A stretch of DNA of 34,757 bases from a bacterium (GTDB taxonomy: Bacteria; Planctomycetota; JADGBV01): assembly GCA_023261545.1 (NCBI GenBank), contig JAHFOS010000019.1:1-34757 (forward strand). The letters run 5' to 3'. A model generated the notes under the pieces. That model was given only the letters and a program-made list of their open reading frames with translations. It ran no database searches and was not told the origin of the DNA. The translations under genes and the position numbers were made by a program. Of the stretch, positions 14,784 through 22,968 are shown in pieces. Each line of letters begins with the position of its first letter. Within the stretch, counting starts at the first letter, position 1.

Positions 14784-16148
14784 ATGTATCGCTGTATTCA
14801 TAAATATCTATTGGCCTGGAAAGGCAGAACGCCACACCTGCCGTTGATTCTGCGTGGAGCGCGACAAGTCGGAAAAACCTGGGCCCTCAAGGAGTTCGGC
14901 AATCAATGCTTTGCGCGCACCGCCTATGTCGATCTCCAGGAAGACCCACGGGCTGCGGGCTGTTTCGAGGCGCAAAAAGTATCGGACATCGTCACCGCGT
15001 TGGAGGCATTCACCGGGGTGCGCATCGTGGCGGGCGAGACCCTGCTCATCCTGGATGAGGTTCAGGATCATCCCCGAGTCCTGGAGCGCCTGCGTTATTT
15101 TGCGGAGCAATTCGCGGAGCTCCATGTCATCGTCACCGGCTCATCGCTGGATCCAGCACTGTGCAACGCCAGATTGCCCATGCCGGTGGGACGTGTCGAA
15201 TACCTGCACATGGGACCCCTGTCTTTCGCCGAAGCCGTTGCCGCGACCCGGCCAGAACTGGCAGCGGCGCTCGCCGCCTTTTCCATTGCCACACCGCCCT
15301 TAGCGCCAGTTCACGATCTGCTGATGGAGGCGCTGCGTTGTCACGCCCTGGTGGGTGGCATGCCGGCGGTCGTCAATACCTGGCGTGACAGCCGGTCTCT
15401 CGTGGAGGCGCTGCGGGTGCAACGCGCGCTCTTGACCAGCTACCGCGACGACCTGTCCAAATACGCCCGGCGCAGCGAGCTCCCCTTGCTGGGTCGCGTG
15501 CTGGACGCCGTGCCGCGCCTCATCGGCACCAAGGCGGTGCTAAGCCGTATCGCCGAGGAGGCCAAGGCCGCGTCGGTCCGCGCCGCCATTGATCTGCTGG
15601 CGCTGGGCGGCATCATCCACTGCGTGCATGCCAGTGCTGGCAACGGCCTGCCCCTGGAGGCCGAAGCCGACGACCGCACCTTTAAAATCCTGCTCAACGA
15701 TGTCGGCCTGATAGCGGCGGGCAGCGATCTGGCAGCCGCGCGTTCCCAGCCCCAGGACTTTTCGCTGGTCAACGAGGGCCCCCTGGCTGAAGCCCTGGCG
15801 GGCCAAGAATTGCGCGCCATAGTTTCCGCCGACCTCCCCCCCCGCCTGCATTACTGGGTGCGCGAAGGCCGCACCGCCAATGCCGAAGTGGATTACCTCA
15901 TCGCGCTTTGCGGGCAGGTGTTGCCGGTGGAGTGCAAGGCTGGCTCCAGTGGCAGCCTGAAATCCCTCCATCAATTCATGGCCGCAAAGCACCGTCCCCT
16001 GGCTGTGCGCGTCGCCGCCCGGCCATTGGCCATCGAGGATATCGCGACCCGCACTCCGGATGGAAAGGATGCCCGCTATCGTCTGCTCACGGTGCCCCCC
16101 TACGCCATCGGACGCTTGCCGGACCTTGTGGCCGAAGCCGGGGTCTGA
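14784..16148 (+). CDS. AAA_14/DUF4143 family ATPase
   Basis: A 454-residue ATPase of the AAA_14 plus DUF4143 type. The N-terminus (YRCIHKYLLAWKG) leads into the Walker A motif GARQVGKT (25-32); Walker B is LLILDEVQ (Asp91-Glu92) and VTGSS (about 118-122) is the sensor strand. DUF4143 covers about 210-420 (SYRDDLSKYARR, then LALGGIIHCVH). Near the C-terminus AEVDYLI and PVECKAG (Asp370, Glu383, Lys385) give the D...ExK spacing of a PD-(D/E)XK nuclease fold, as seen in this family. The frame is open upstream to 14697, but ATG 14784 matches the family start and sits directly behind a promoter. These ATPases are widespread, mobile and of unclear function. A transposase scrap lies just upstream. 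Confidence 0.92.
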   Translation: MYRCIHKYLLAWKGRTPHLPLILRGARQVGKTWALKEFGNQCFARTAYVDLQEDPRAAGCFEAQKVSDIVTALEAFTGVRIVAGETLLILDEVQDHPRVLERLRYFAEQFAELHVIVTGSSLDPALCNARLPMPVGRVEYLHMGPLSFAEAVAATRPELAAALAAFSIATPPLAPVHDLLMEALRCHALVGGMPAVVNTWRDSRSLVEALRVQRALLTSYRDDLSKYARRSELPLLGRVLDAVPRLIGTKAVLSRIAEEAKAASVRAAIDLLALGGIIHCVHASAGNGLPLEAEADDRTFKILLNDVGLIAAGSDLAAARSQPQDFSLVNEGPLAEALAGQELRAIVSADLPPRLHYWVREGRTANAEVDYLIALCGQVLPVECKAGSSGSLKSLHQFMAAKHRPLAVRVAARPLAIEDIATRTPDGKDARYRLLTVPPYAIGRLPDLVAEAGV

Positions 16149-16168
16149 GTCGGAAAAGTCCTTAGTTT

Positions 16169-16783
16169 TTAATTCCCGAAAAGGGATTTCTCGCCCTTCA
16201 CGGAGAGGACTTTCACGATTTCCTCGTTGCTGAGCTGGTGATCCGGGACGGGGAACAGGGCGACATGCGCATCGGCAAAACCAACGGCGATCTGGCCGTC
16301 GCCTTTGCCGCTGCGCCAGTCGTAGATTTCTAGGACCAGTCTATCTACCGCAGAGAATTTTTTCTTGGGGAGACCATCCTTGTCGGCACCGTGGAAGACG
16401 TAACAGCCGCCGAAGGGGTGTTGGCCTTTATAATAAGCAAAGAGATTAGAGTGCTTTTCCACGCCCCCGGCATCCACGGCCCGGCCATCCAGGATAAAGG
16501 CGGCCTGGGAGTCCGCTCCGACGGTGCGGATGCCTAGTCTTACGGTCCATGGTTCGGTGAATTCGATATGCGGGTCATGAGAGGTGGCAATCAACGCCCC
16601 TTCTGTTATTTGCTTGATGTTGTTATTGCTGGAGGTGCGCTTGTCTGGCCCTGATGTAGCCTTTGCCGGCATGAGCAACCCCACCAATACGATAGCCACC
16701 ACAAGGCAAGCCACAACAAGCAGAACCCTCGACCGAAGTCGGCTTCCGCAGCAACTTCTTTCCGGCGAATTTTTCTCCGACAT
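16169..16783 (-). CDS. DUF1559-like prepilin-type protein lacking the prepilin cleavage motif
   Basis: A 204-residue membrane-anchored protein. A basic, Cys-containing N-terminus (SCCGSRLRSR) leads to one hydrophobic helix (about residues 20-40). The segment LVGLLMPAKATSG...NNNIKQI lines up with the DUF1559 hallmark ALLLPAVQAARE...NNLKQI, and QIAVGFADAHVALFP near the C-terminus lines up with the FADGHV end of that family. The usual GFTLIELLVVIAIIA cleavage and methylation motif is absent, so it would not be a normal prepilin. ATG 16783 is the first possible start, since an in-frame TAG lies two codons upstream; AGGA is only 1 nt from it, an awkward spacing. It converges on the ATPase gene and has no partner gene. 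DUF1559 proteins are massively expanded in Planctomycetota. Confidence 0.75.
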   Translation of the reverse strand: MSEKNSPERSCCGSRLRSRVLLVVACLVVAIVLVGLLMPAKATSGPDKRTSSNNNIKQITEGALIATSHDPHIEFTEPWTVRLGIRTVGADSQAAFILDGRAVDAGGVEKHSNLFAYYKGQHPFGGCYVFHGADKDGLPKKKFSAVDRLVLEIYDWRSGKGDGQIAVGFADAHVALFPVPDHQLSNEEIVKVLSVKGEKSLFGN

Positions 16784-17165
16784 TTCCTATTGGGATTCGT
16801 CTAGCAAGAACATTCCCATACCGCGAAATAGTGTTTTACCCCAGCGGATACGCCACGCCATACCCCTCATAAAGCAATTCCTCCACGCGTCGCGGCCGAA
16901 AGGAAATTGAACTCACGGAACAACCGTGATTTTAGCGCCGTGTGACCCGGAACAAGGCTGCGCAAGTTACGGCTCCTGTCCCTTTTACGGTCTTTTACGG
17001 TTTCTGTTTTGCCATAGTGCTGTGTCATGAGATCCACTCTTTACCCGCCCCCAAAATTAAGTGGACTTGCGTCTCATTTCCATTGTCACAGGGGGGAGCC
17101 TGCCCTTGGCTTAAAACTTGCCCCGAAATCTCCGAGCCTAAAATACAGCAAATGGAGAGCTTCCC
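16784..17165. other. Intergenic region between divergent genes, with hairpin and tandem repeat
   Basis: About 380 bases with no convincing gene. It holds a small hairpin TCACGG-AACAA-CCGTGA followed by TTTT (16913-16933, terminator-like on the plus strand) and two tandem copies of CTTTTACGGT (16982-16991 and 16992-17001). The right end should contain the promoter of the hicB-hicA pair; no clear -35/-10 is seen. Composition is uneven and suggests an inserted or decayed patch. Confidence 0.5.
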
Positions 17166-17390
17166 ATGAGAACAAAACAGCGCTACACTGTGAGTGATGG
17201 CAAGCTGGTCCTAACTCTCGAACCGGCGGCTGAGGGCGGGTTTGTCGTGACCGCTCCCCTCGACCCAGAGTTGATTACGGAAGCCGAAAGTGTTCCCGAG
17301 GCCTTTGCTAACGCACGGGACGCGCTCAAAGCATTGGCCTATTCCCGGGGCAAGTTCCTTCGACAACTGGCGACTGCCCACGCATCATAA
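17166..17390 (+). CDS. hicB: HicB-like antitoxin, short form
   Basis: A 74-residue HicB-type antitoxin. RYTVSDGKLVLTLEPAAEGGFVVTAPLDPELITEAES followed by the VPEAFANARDALKAL helix is the compact HicB half-fold that covers the toxin. Unlike the hicB at 7063-7386 there is no C-terminal DNA-binding domain; the chain stops soon after the helix, so autoregulation would need another factor or DNA binding by the complex. ATG has GGAG about 8 nt upstream. It is followed 9 nt later by the HicA gene; here antitoxin precedes toxin. Confidence 0.88.
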   Translation: MRTKQRYTVSDGKLVLTLEPAAEGGFVVTAPLDPELITEAESVPEAFANARDALKALAYSRGKFLRQLATAHAS

Positions 17391-17399
17391 GGGATCGTC

Positions 17400-17594
17400 T
17401 TGAGAAGACGGGACCTGGAACGGCATTTGCGATCTCACGATTGTTTTCTCCATCATCATGGGGGCCGGCACGACATCTGGATCAACCTCACGACCGGCGC
17501 CAGGTCGCCGGTTCCCCGACACGTCGCAATCAAGCATGGTACCGTCCGCGGGATCTGTCGAATTCTGGGCATCCATGCTCCCGAGGGTCATTGA
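17400..17594 (+). CDS. hicA: HicA-family toxin
   Basis: A 64-residue HicA toxin. RRRDLERHLRSHDCFL is the first helix and strand, GGRHDIWINLTTGARSPVPRH holds the catalytic His (GGRH) and the PRH motif, and KHGTVRGICRILGI is the last helix. The start is a TTG at 17400 with AGGG about 6 nt before it; no ATG or GTG exists at the family start. Other frames over the same bases give longer open stretches but no family match. It pairs with the short hicB 9 nt upstream. Confidence 0.87.
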   Translation: MRRRDLERHLRSHDCFLHHHGGRHDIWINLTTGARSPVPRHVAIKHGTVRGICRILGIHAPEGH

Positions 17595-17641
17595 TTTTAG
17601 GCGAATTCGGGGTCGGACCACGCTAAGTCAGGAAAAAAGTA

Positions 17642-19231
17642 TCAGGGCGGCCCCTCCCACCACCCCAGGGGTTCGAGGAAGCGCCGCAGGCCGGGAGATT
17701 CGAGGGATAAAGGCGGCAGGTAATTCGCCACGAACTCGCGCTTCCACCAGGATCCGGGGTCTTCGCCAGGCCGGGTGAAGCGGTATTGATAGAGGTCCGC
17801 GCGCATGAAGCGCGGCGGCTTGTCTCCGAAGGGCGAGTCGCCGAGGAGAGCGCGCACCTCCCGCTCCCCGCGCAGCAGCTTGTAGATGAGCCGCACCATC
17901 CACGCCTGCAAGGGATAGGGAGGGTTCCGTCCGTGGAACTGGACTGCGATCCACAACTGCCAGTCGAGCCGGTTCTGGTAGGGCGCGATGAAGGGCGGGC
18001 GGCGGCGGGGGTCCCCGGGCTTGGCCTTGAAACCGAATTCGCGCCAGCCGTCCTCCTGATCCGGCGCTGGCGCGTCACTGCCGAGCAGGACGATCTCCAG
18101 GCGCTCCCTGCCCACGCTGCCGAAAGCTCCGTAGGTATTCACGAAGTGCAGCGCATCGTAGGAACCGTTCATCACTTGTTCCTGGGAAAAGAGGTTGCGC
18201 ACGGGCTCCACGCTGCGCCAAGCCACGAGCGCGGCCAACACCAGGGGAACGGCGTGCCGCCAACGCGATGGGCTCGTCGCCGCTCGGGCCAGCTCACCCA
18301 GCCGCTGGCGCAGCGCGCGCGGCGCCAGGAAGCGCAGCGCGGCGTCATCGAAGCAGGGGATGCACAGGGCGAGGGTGAGCCAGTTGAGCCAGGAGAGGTT
18401 GCCGCTCAGGATGAGCAGGACCTGGAAAATCGCGAAGATGGCGCCCGCGCCATGCCTGAGCCGGCGCGGCGCGAAGATGAACCAGGGCGCCGCCAGCTCG
18501 GCCACGTGGTTGAACAGCACCCCGCCCTTCAGCACCCAGGCCGGCAGGTGGTGGAAGTACCAGCTCAGCGGATTGGGCTGGGGCTGGGTCTCGAAGTGGA
18601 ACATGAGACAAGTCCAATCGCGCCAGCACGGCTCGCCCCGCAGCTTGATGAGGCCCGAGCCCAGCATCATGCGGAACATCAGCCAGCGCAACAGCAGGAT
18701 GACGATCCAGGAAGGGGGCGAAGACGGCGAGAGAGCGCGCGCTCCGCGCCAGGGAGCGAGAAAGGCCGCGAGTAGTCCCGCTTCGAGCAGCAGCGATTCC
18801 CATCCGTACTGGTAGAAGAGCTGCCCGATATGGACGAAGGACATGTAGAGCGCCCACAGCGCAAGGTACAGCGAACCGTGCCCGCAACCGAGCAGTCCCA
18901 GAAGCGCGAGGGCCAATCCGACCTCACAGAGGAAGCCCATCGCTCCATCCGAGACATGCAGCCAGAACAGCGATGGCAGTTCCGCGAAGCCCGCCTGGGT
19001 GGAGCCGAGACTCGCGCGAACCTGGGCCAGGAATTCGCGGGCCGGAAGCAGACCATGCTCCCCGAAGAGGCCCGGAAGCTGGTTCGCGAGCGAGAGGAAG
19101 GCCATGAAGTAGATGAAGGCGATAGCCCGCAAGTAGAACGCGCGCACCAGGAAGTGGCGGCCGGCAAGCTCGCCGCCGCCAGAGGCCAGATCAGTAACGC
19201 ACGTCAAAGCCCGTCTCGCCCTGCACGGCAT
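17642..19231 (-). CDS. Lipase maturation factor family membrane protein
   Basis: A 529-residue polytopic membrane protein homologous to lipase maturation factor (LMF1/LMF2, PF06762). The N-terminal half has about 7-9 hydrophobic segments (for example AIAFIYFMAFLSLANQLPGLFG, LYLALWALYMSFVHIGQLFY and AIFAIFQVLLILSGNLSWL) with the family signatures YQYGWESLLLEAG, FRMMLGSGLIKLRG and CWRDWTCLMFHFETQPQPNPLSWY. The C-terminal soluble part shows VNTYGAFGSVGRERLEIVL, RRPPFIAPYQNRLDWQLW and FHGRNPPY. In animals LMF1 helps lipases fold in the ER; the bacterial role is unknown. The ATG at 19231 lies inside the acylphosphatase gene (41-nt overlap); a TTG at 19207 is an alternative. It is the last gene of the GH20 operon. 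Confidence 0.93.
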   Translation of the reverse strand: MPCRARRALTCVTDLASGGGELAGRHFLVRAFYLRAIAFIYFMAFLSLANQLPGLFGEHGLLPAREFLAQVRASLGSTQAGFAELPSLFWLHVSDGAMGFLCEVGLALALLGLLGCGHGSLYLALWALYMSFVHIGQLFYQYGWESLLLEAGLLAAFLAPWRGARALSPSSPPSWIVILLLRWLMFRMMLGSGLIKLRGEPCWRDWTCLMFHFETQPQPNPLSWYFHHLPAWVLKGGVLFNHVAELAAPWFIFAPRRLRHGAGAIFAIFQVLLILSGNLSWLNWLTLALCIPCFDDAALRFLAPRALRQRLGELARAATSPSRWRHAVPLVLAALVAWRSVEPVRNLFSQEQVMNGSYDALHFVNTYGAFGSVGRERLEIVLLGSDAPAPDQEDGWREFGFKAKPGDPRRRPPFIAPYQNRLDWQLWIAVQFHGRNPPYPLQAWMVRLIYKLLRGEREVRALLGDSPFGDKPPRFMRADLYQYRFTRPGEDPGSWWKREFVANYLPPLSLESPGLRRFLEPLGWWEGPP

Positions 19232-19499
19232 GGATCAGGGTTTCTGACACCTCGCTCACGCGCGCTAAGGCCGGGCCCGCGCGCAACTTCGTCACGAGGG
19301 TGTCGAGATCGCGAACACGACCCTGAGCTTCGAGCTCGACGCCGCTGTCCGGCAGGTTGCGCACCCAGCCCGTGAGCTTGAGCTTGGCCGCGGCGTTGCA
19401 GCAGAAATAACGATAACCCACGCCCTGGACATGGCCGGAAACCAGGATATGACGGCGCTCGGTCGGCTCCGAGTGCTGGTTGGGCTTGGGGGATTTCAT
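19191..19499 (-). CDS. acyP: Acylphosphatase
   Basis: A 102-residue acylphosphatase that hydrolyses carboxyl phosphates such as acetyl phosphate or 1,3-bisphosphoglycerate. The signature VSGHVQGVGYRYF contains the phosphate-binding loop and catalytic Arg, and GWVRNLPDSGVELEAQG contains the catalytic Asn. The C-terminus GFDVRY is a mild variant of the usual F-x-I/V-R-Y. A TTG at 19529 overlapping the upstream stop is possible, but ATG 19499 with AGGA just upstream is preferred; the extra residues are not conserved. It overlaps the lipase maturation factor gene, and the upstream gene ends within 30 nt, so it is co-transcribed with both. Confidence 0.94.
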   Translation of the reverse strand: MKSPKPNQHSEPTERRHILVSGHVQGVGYRYFCCNAAAKLKLTGWVRNLPDSGVELEAQGRVRDLDTLVTKLRAGPALARVSEVSETLIHAVQGETGFDVRY

Positions 19500-19525
19500 G
19501 AATCCTGCCTGGCTCCTGCCCGATT

Positions 19526-20881
19526 TCAAAAGCCCGGCGACACCGGTAGTTCCCCGAGCGTGAGCCAGCCTGGAACATCGCGATCTTGAGCGGCATTGGC
19601 GAAACGCAGCGGCGGCCCGGAGGGCATGGGGTTGGGAACGCGCAGCAGCAGGCTCTGCGGGGCGGACGGCGCCTCGCGGACCTCAAGAGTTGTCGCGAAT
19701 TCGCGCGCGGCTCCCGGGAGAATGCCGTCCAGAGTGAAACCCGCCTGAACGCTTGTCCTCAACGCGCGGTCCCGACCTGCCAGCGCCAGTTCCGCCTTCC
19801 AGGGCAGATAAAAAGGCGCGACGCCGCGGTTCTCGACCCTGAAGCACACCTCGACTTGTTCGGCGCTCTTCCACTCCGCACGCCAGGCCGCGACGTGAAG
19901 CTCGTAGCCGAGCGCGCACTCGGCCTCCAGGGCCAGCGCCCGGGCGGGTCCCTGGGGCGGCTTCGCGAAGAGTCCGTGACAGATCAGCCAGGTCGCGTGG
20001 CTTTGGCGCACCGCCGCGAGGAAGTCCTCGGCCTCGCCGCCGGGGCCGGACGGCTCGAAGCGCCGCGCTTGCAGCGACGGCGCCACCTCCCCGCCGATGG
20101 GCCGCCGGGTCCAGACCTCGCCCAGGCCGGCGTTGCCGAGAGCGGCCAGGAAATGCCACGGTTGCGTCGGCAAGGTGTTGAGCGAAAACATATCGTCGTG
20201 GTAGCCGAAGTTGAGCCCCGGGCTATCCCCTTGGGGCGTGCGCAACAGGACCGGCGTGCGGCGCAAGGCCTGATGGTAGGCCTGCGAAATTCGGTTGCGC
20301 ACCGGCAGCGACGGCATGAGCTTGTCGTGGGGCCAGGTGTGCCATTCCCCCCAGAAGCCGATAAGGCCGGCTTCCAGGCATCCGACGCGCGGGTCGCCAT
20401 CGTAGCGCGCGCCCAGCTCGCGGATGAATCCTTCAAGAGCAGCGATAAGCCGGGGGTTCCCGTAATCCGGCGAGCGGCCACCGCCGTGCTCGCTGTAGTC
20501 CGTGAATTTCAAGCCGCCCTCGATCAGCCACGCCGGCACGCCCGTGGCCTCGCCCGGAGTATCCAGCACCGGCCGGAACACGCTCTGATGGCCGCGACTG
20601 GCGATCTCCCCGATCCGGCGCTCCAACGATGAGAAATCAAAATTGTTTTGCCCCTTGGAAACCTCGGCGAGCGGCAGATTGAAATACTCCATGCTGTGCG
20701 GGAAATCCGCGTAATTTCCGAAAAAAGGGAGGAAACCCTTGAGCGGATTGCCGGGCGGGGCCGGAGCGTAATCCAGCGCGATCCAGGCGACGGGCTTTCC
20801 GGCTCCGCGCTGGCGCAGCGCATACCACAGCGCCGCCGCCAACAGGACGGCTAGAGCCAAAAGCAAGAGCTTCGTCGTCAA
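19526..20881 (-). CDS. DUF4832-like predicted TIM-barrel glycoside hydrolase, membrane-anchored
   Basis: A 451-residue protein with an N-terminal hydrophobic helix (residues about 4-22), so it is exported and possibly anchored. The body resembles DUF4874/DUF4832 proteins, which look like TIM-barrel glycosidases: NPLKGFLPFFGNY, FDFSSLERRIGEIASRGHQSVFRPVLDTPG, GGGRSPDYGNP, ARYDGDPRVGCLEAGLIGFWGEWHTW and HDDMF. The Glu in FWGEWHT at a strand end is a candidate catalytic acid. A C-terminal beta-sandwich follows (VCFRVENRGVAPFYLPWKAEL onwards). Start is TTG 20881 with no clear ribosome-binding site, 21 nt after the GH20 gene. Substrate unknown; the neighbouring hexosaminidase suggests a glycan. 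Confidence 0.8.
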   Translation of the reverse strand: MTTKLLLLALAVLLAAALWYALRQRGAGKPVAWIALDYAPAPPGNPLKGFLPFFGNYADFPHSMEYFNLPLAEVSKGQNNFDFSSLERRIGEIASRGHQSVFRPVLDTPGEATGVPAWLIEGGLKFTDYSEHGGGRSPDYGNPRLIAALEGFIRELGARYDGDPRVGCLEAGLIGFWGEWHTWPHDKLMPSLPVRNRISQAYHQALRRTPVLLRTPQGDSPGLNFGYHDDMFSLNTLPTQPWHFLAALGNAGLGEVWTRRPIGGEVAPSLQARRFEPSGPGGEAEDFLAAVRQSHATWLICHGLFAKPPQGPARALALEAECALGYELHVAAWRAEWKSAEQVEVCFRVENRGVAPFYLPWKAELALAGRDRALRTSVQAGFTLDGILPGAAREFATTLEVREAPSAPQSLLLRVPNPMPSGPPLRFANAAQDRDVPGWLTLGELPVSPGF

Positions 20882-20902
20882 CTTGATTTTAACGCCCGGC
20901 CA

Positions 20903-22768
20903 CTAGCGGATACTTGAAGCCGTGGCGACGAATTTGCAGGCATGCGCGTTGACGGGGGCGTCCAAGGGATGCGCGAGCTGGGCTTCGAACTCGTCAATCG
21001 CGGCTATTTTTCCGGAAATAAATTCGTCCAAGCGGCGATCCAGTTCCTGATAGCGCGCCGTCAGCCAGCCCAGGCGGCCTTGGATCACTTCGAATCCGAA
21101 GACTTTATTGCTCGCCAGCCACACTTTGCGGAAGGAGAGCTGGAGGGCTCCCAGATCAACCAGCACCGCGGGGATGCCGGCGCGCACGGCGCTGAGCTCC
21201 TTGAGATCGCGGCGCTCGTAGGCGTCCGCGCAGCGGCGCAGCAAGGCGACCTTGCGTCCCAGCGACTGGGCCAGGAGCGCGCCGTGAGCGCGGTCGGCGC
21301 AGGCGGGCGCGTCCTTGAATTCCGCGAGGCGCCGCGTCACTTCGGAGCAGCGCGCCTCCAGCGCCTCCAGCGACCCCGGGCGTTGCCGGCGCTCATGCAA
21401 CAGGTAGATGGCGAGCAACGGGTCGTCCCAGAGCGCCTGAGCGGGCTCCATGGCCTGCGCGGCGTGCAGCCCACAAGCAGCGGTATCGGCGGCGTAGTCG
21501 CCGCCGCACACGGCGGCGTAGCGACGCGCCAGCGTCGGCCCATCGCTACCCCCATAAGCCAGATCGGCGCCATAGGCCAGGCCCGGCCAGGCCGACTCGA
21601 ATTCGCAGTAAGCGCCGTCGTCGCCCCAAAGGGTGAACAGCAGCTCCTTGAGCCCGGCTTTGCGGCAGGCCTGGATGCAAGCTCCCGCCGTGGCCTCGGT
21701 GATGCGTTGGTCATACCACAGCTTGGACCAGGTCCAAATCCCGGAAGCCATCAGCGGCTCGCTGCCCAGGGCGCGATGGCGCGCGATCCATTCGAGGTAG
21801 AAGGCCTCGTCCTCGTGGTAGTAATCCCAGTAAACGAGCTGCACGGCGCGCGGGATCTGCTTCGCGACCTCGGGCGGTATGCGGCTCGCCTTGTCGTAAT
21901 ACTCTCCCGTGACGCTGCCCATGCGGAAATACATATCCGACCAGATCATGGGATCCAGGCCATGGCGGCGCGCGATCTCCACCACGCGCGCGAGGTGGCG
22001 GTTGAAGATGTCGAAGCCGCGCTCGTAGCCGTGGCGATCGAGGAAACGCCCACGGCCCAGATCGTGAGCCTCGTCCATGCCGATGTGGATGCGCCGCGAA
22101 CGACAGGCCGCCGCCCAATGGGCGATCATCTTTTCGATGAGCGCGTAGGTTCCCGGCTCATCCGCGAGCAGGACGGCGCCGGTATCCTTCACTTCAGAAT
22201 AGGTAGGCCACTTGAGGACCTGTTCGAGGTGCCCGAGGGTCTGGATGCAGGCGATGAGTTCGATGCCCAGCCCATGGGCATGGTCGTCCATTTCCCGGAT
22301 TTCCTCCGCGCTGTAGGCCCCGCGCAGGTATCCGAAATAGGGTTCGCCGGGCAGAGCATAGGTATCCTCGGTATAGAGCATGGCCGTGTTGTAGCCGAGC
22401 AAGGCCAGCCTTTCCAGCCACAGCTTGACGCGATCCGGGCGCATCACGGCGTTGCGCGAAACGTCAAGCATCACCCCCAACGCGGTGAAGGGCGTGGACT
22501 CGCCATAAACTTTTCCTTCAGGGACCAGGCCCGCCCCTACGGCGCTGATCGCGCGCAACGCCTGGGCGATACCCGAGTAACGGATGCGCACCGTTCCCGA
22601 GCGCCGCTCCGCGCTGTAGGATCCGTCATCCGCCCCGGAAGCGAACTCCAGGATCACGCCCTTTTTCCCGTGGCCCGACTCCGCGAGCGGCCGGGTTTGC
22701 CCCAGTATCGCAAGGGCCGAAATCAATGCCTCCGGCGTGCCGCGCCGGCTCCACAGCAGGGTCTCCAT
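20903..22768 (-). CDS. GH20 beta-N-acetylhexosaminidase
   Basis: A 621-residue glycoside hydrolase of family 20 that releases terminal GlcNAc/GalNAc. The N-terminal third is a GH20b-like alpha/beta domain (VILEFASG, IRYSGIAQALRAI). The catalytic barrel begins FTALGVMLDVSRNAVMR, followed by GYNTAMLYTEDTYALPGEPYFGYLRG. The Asp-Glu catalytic pair is IGMDEAHDLG (Asp232-Glu233). The overall pattern is that of the GcnA/Hex1 type rather than chitobiases. No signal peptide is seen, so it may act in the cytoplasm on imported sugars. ATG 22768 has an excellent GGAGGAG 5 nt upstream; the open frame extends to 23071 but that part is not GH20. First gene of the four-gene operon with the DUF4832-like, acylphosphatase and lipase maturation factor genes. 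Confidence 0.95.
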   Translation of the reverse strand: METLLWSRRGTPEALISALAILGQTRPLAESGHGKKGVILEFASGADDGSYSAERRSGTVRIRYSGIAQALRAISAVGAGLVPEGKVYGESTPFTALGVMLDVSRNAVMRPDRVKLWLERLALLGYNTAMLYTEDTYALPGEPYFGYLRGAYSAEEIREMDDHAHGLGIELIACIQTLGHLEQVLKWPTYSEVKDTGAVLLADEPGTYALIEKMIAHWAAACRSRRIHIGMDEAHDLGRGRFLDRHGYERGFDIFNRHLARVVEIARRHGLDPMIWSDMYFRMGSVTGEYYDKASRIPPEVAKQIPRAVQLVYWDYYHEDEAFYLEWIARHRALGSEPLMASGIWTWSKLWYDQRITEATAGACIQACRKAGLKELLFTLWGDDGAYCEFESAWPGLAYGADLAYGGSDGPTLARRYAAVCGGDYAADTAACGLHAAQAMEPAQALWDDPLLAIYLLHERRQRPGSLEALEARCSEVTRRLAEFKDAPACADRAHGALLAQSLGRKVALLRRCADAYERRDLKELSAVRAGIPAVLVDLGALQLSFRKVWLASNKVFGFEVIQGRLGWLTARYQELDRRLDEFISGKIAAIDEFEAQLAHPLDAPVNAHACKFVATASSIR

Positions 22769-22968
22769 GGCTCTCCTCCGCGAGAGCCGCGAGCTTAACG
22801 CTCCTGCCCCCGCTTCAACCTGGACGCATGAAAACCGCCGCGACGGCTCACGATGCGCAACGCCTTGACGCGGCACTTCCGGAATAAGGTAAATGAGGAG
22901 TATGATGCAGCGGCTCTTGGCGCGCGGGAAAGCTCTGCGGCCCCGGGTCCAAACAGATTTCCGAAACC

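Noticed and set aside
16181-16192. TTCCC-GAAAA-GGGA hairpin after the ATPase gene
   Set aside because: The stem is short, lacks a T-run on the plus strand and lies inside the end of the DUF1559-like gene; too weak for a terminator call.
14520-17656. Shared 15-mer TCAGGGCGGCCCCTC at 14520-14534 and 17642-17656
   Set aside because: In 35 kb of GC-rich DNA about one such 15-base match is expected by chance. The flanks are only loosely alike, and one copy encodes the end of the LMF homologue.
20942-22798. 618-residue open frame on the plus strand
   Set aside because: Antisense shadow of the GH20 gene, produced by high GC codon bias.
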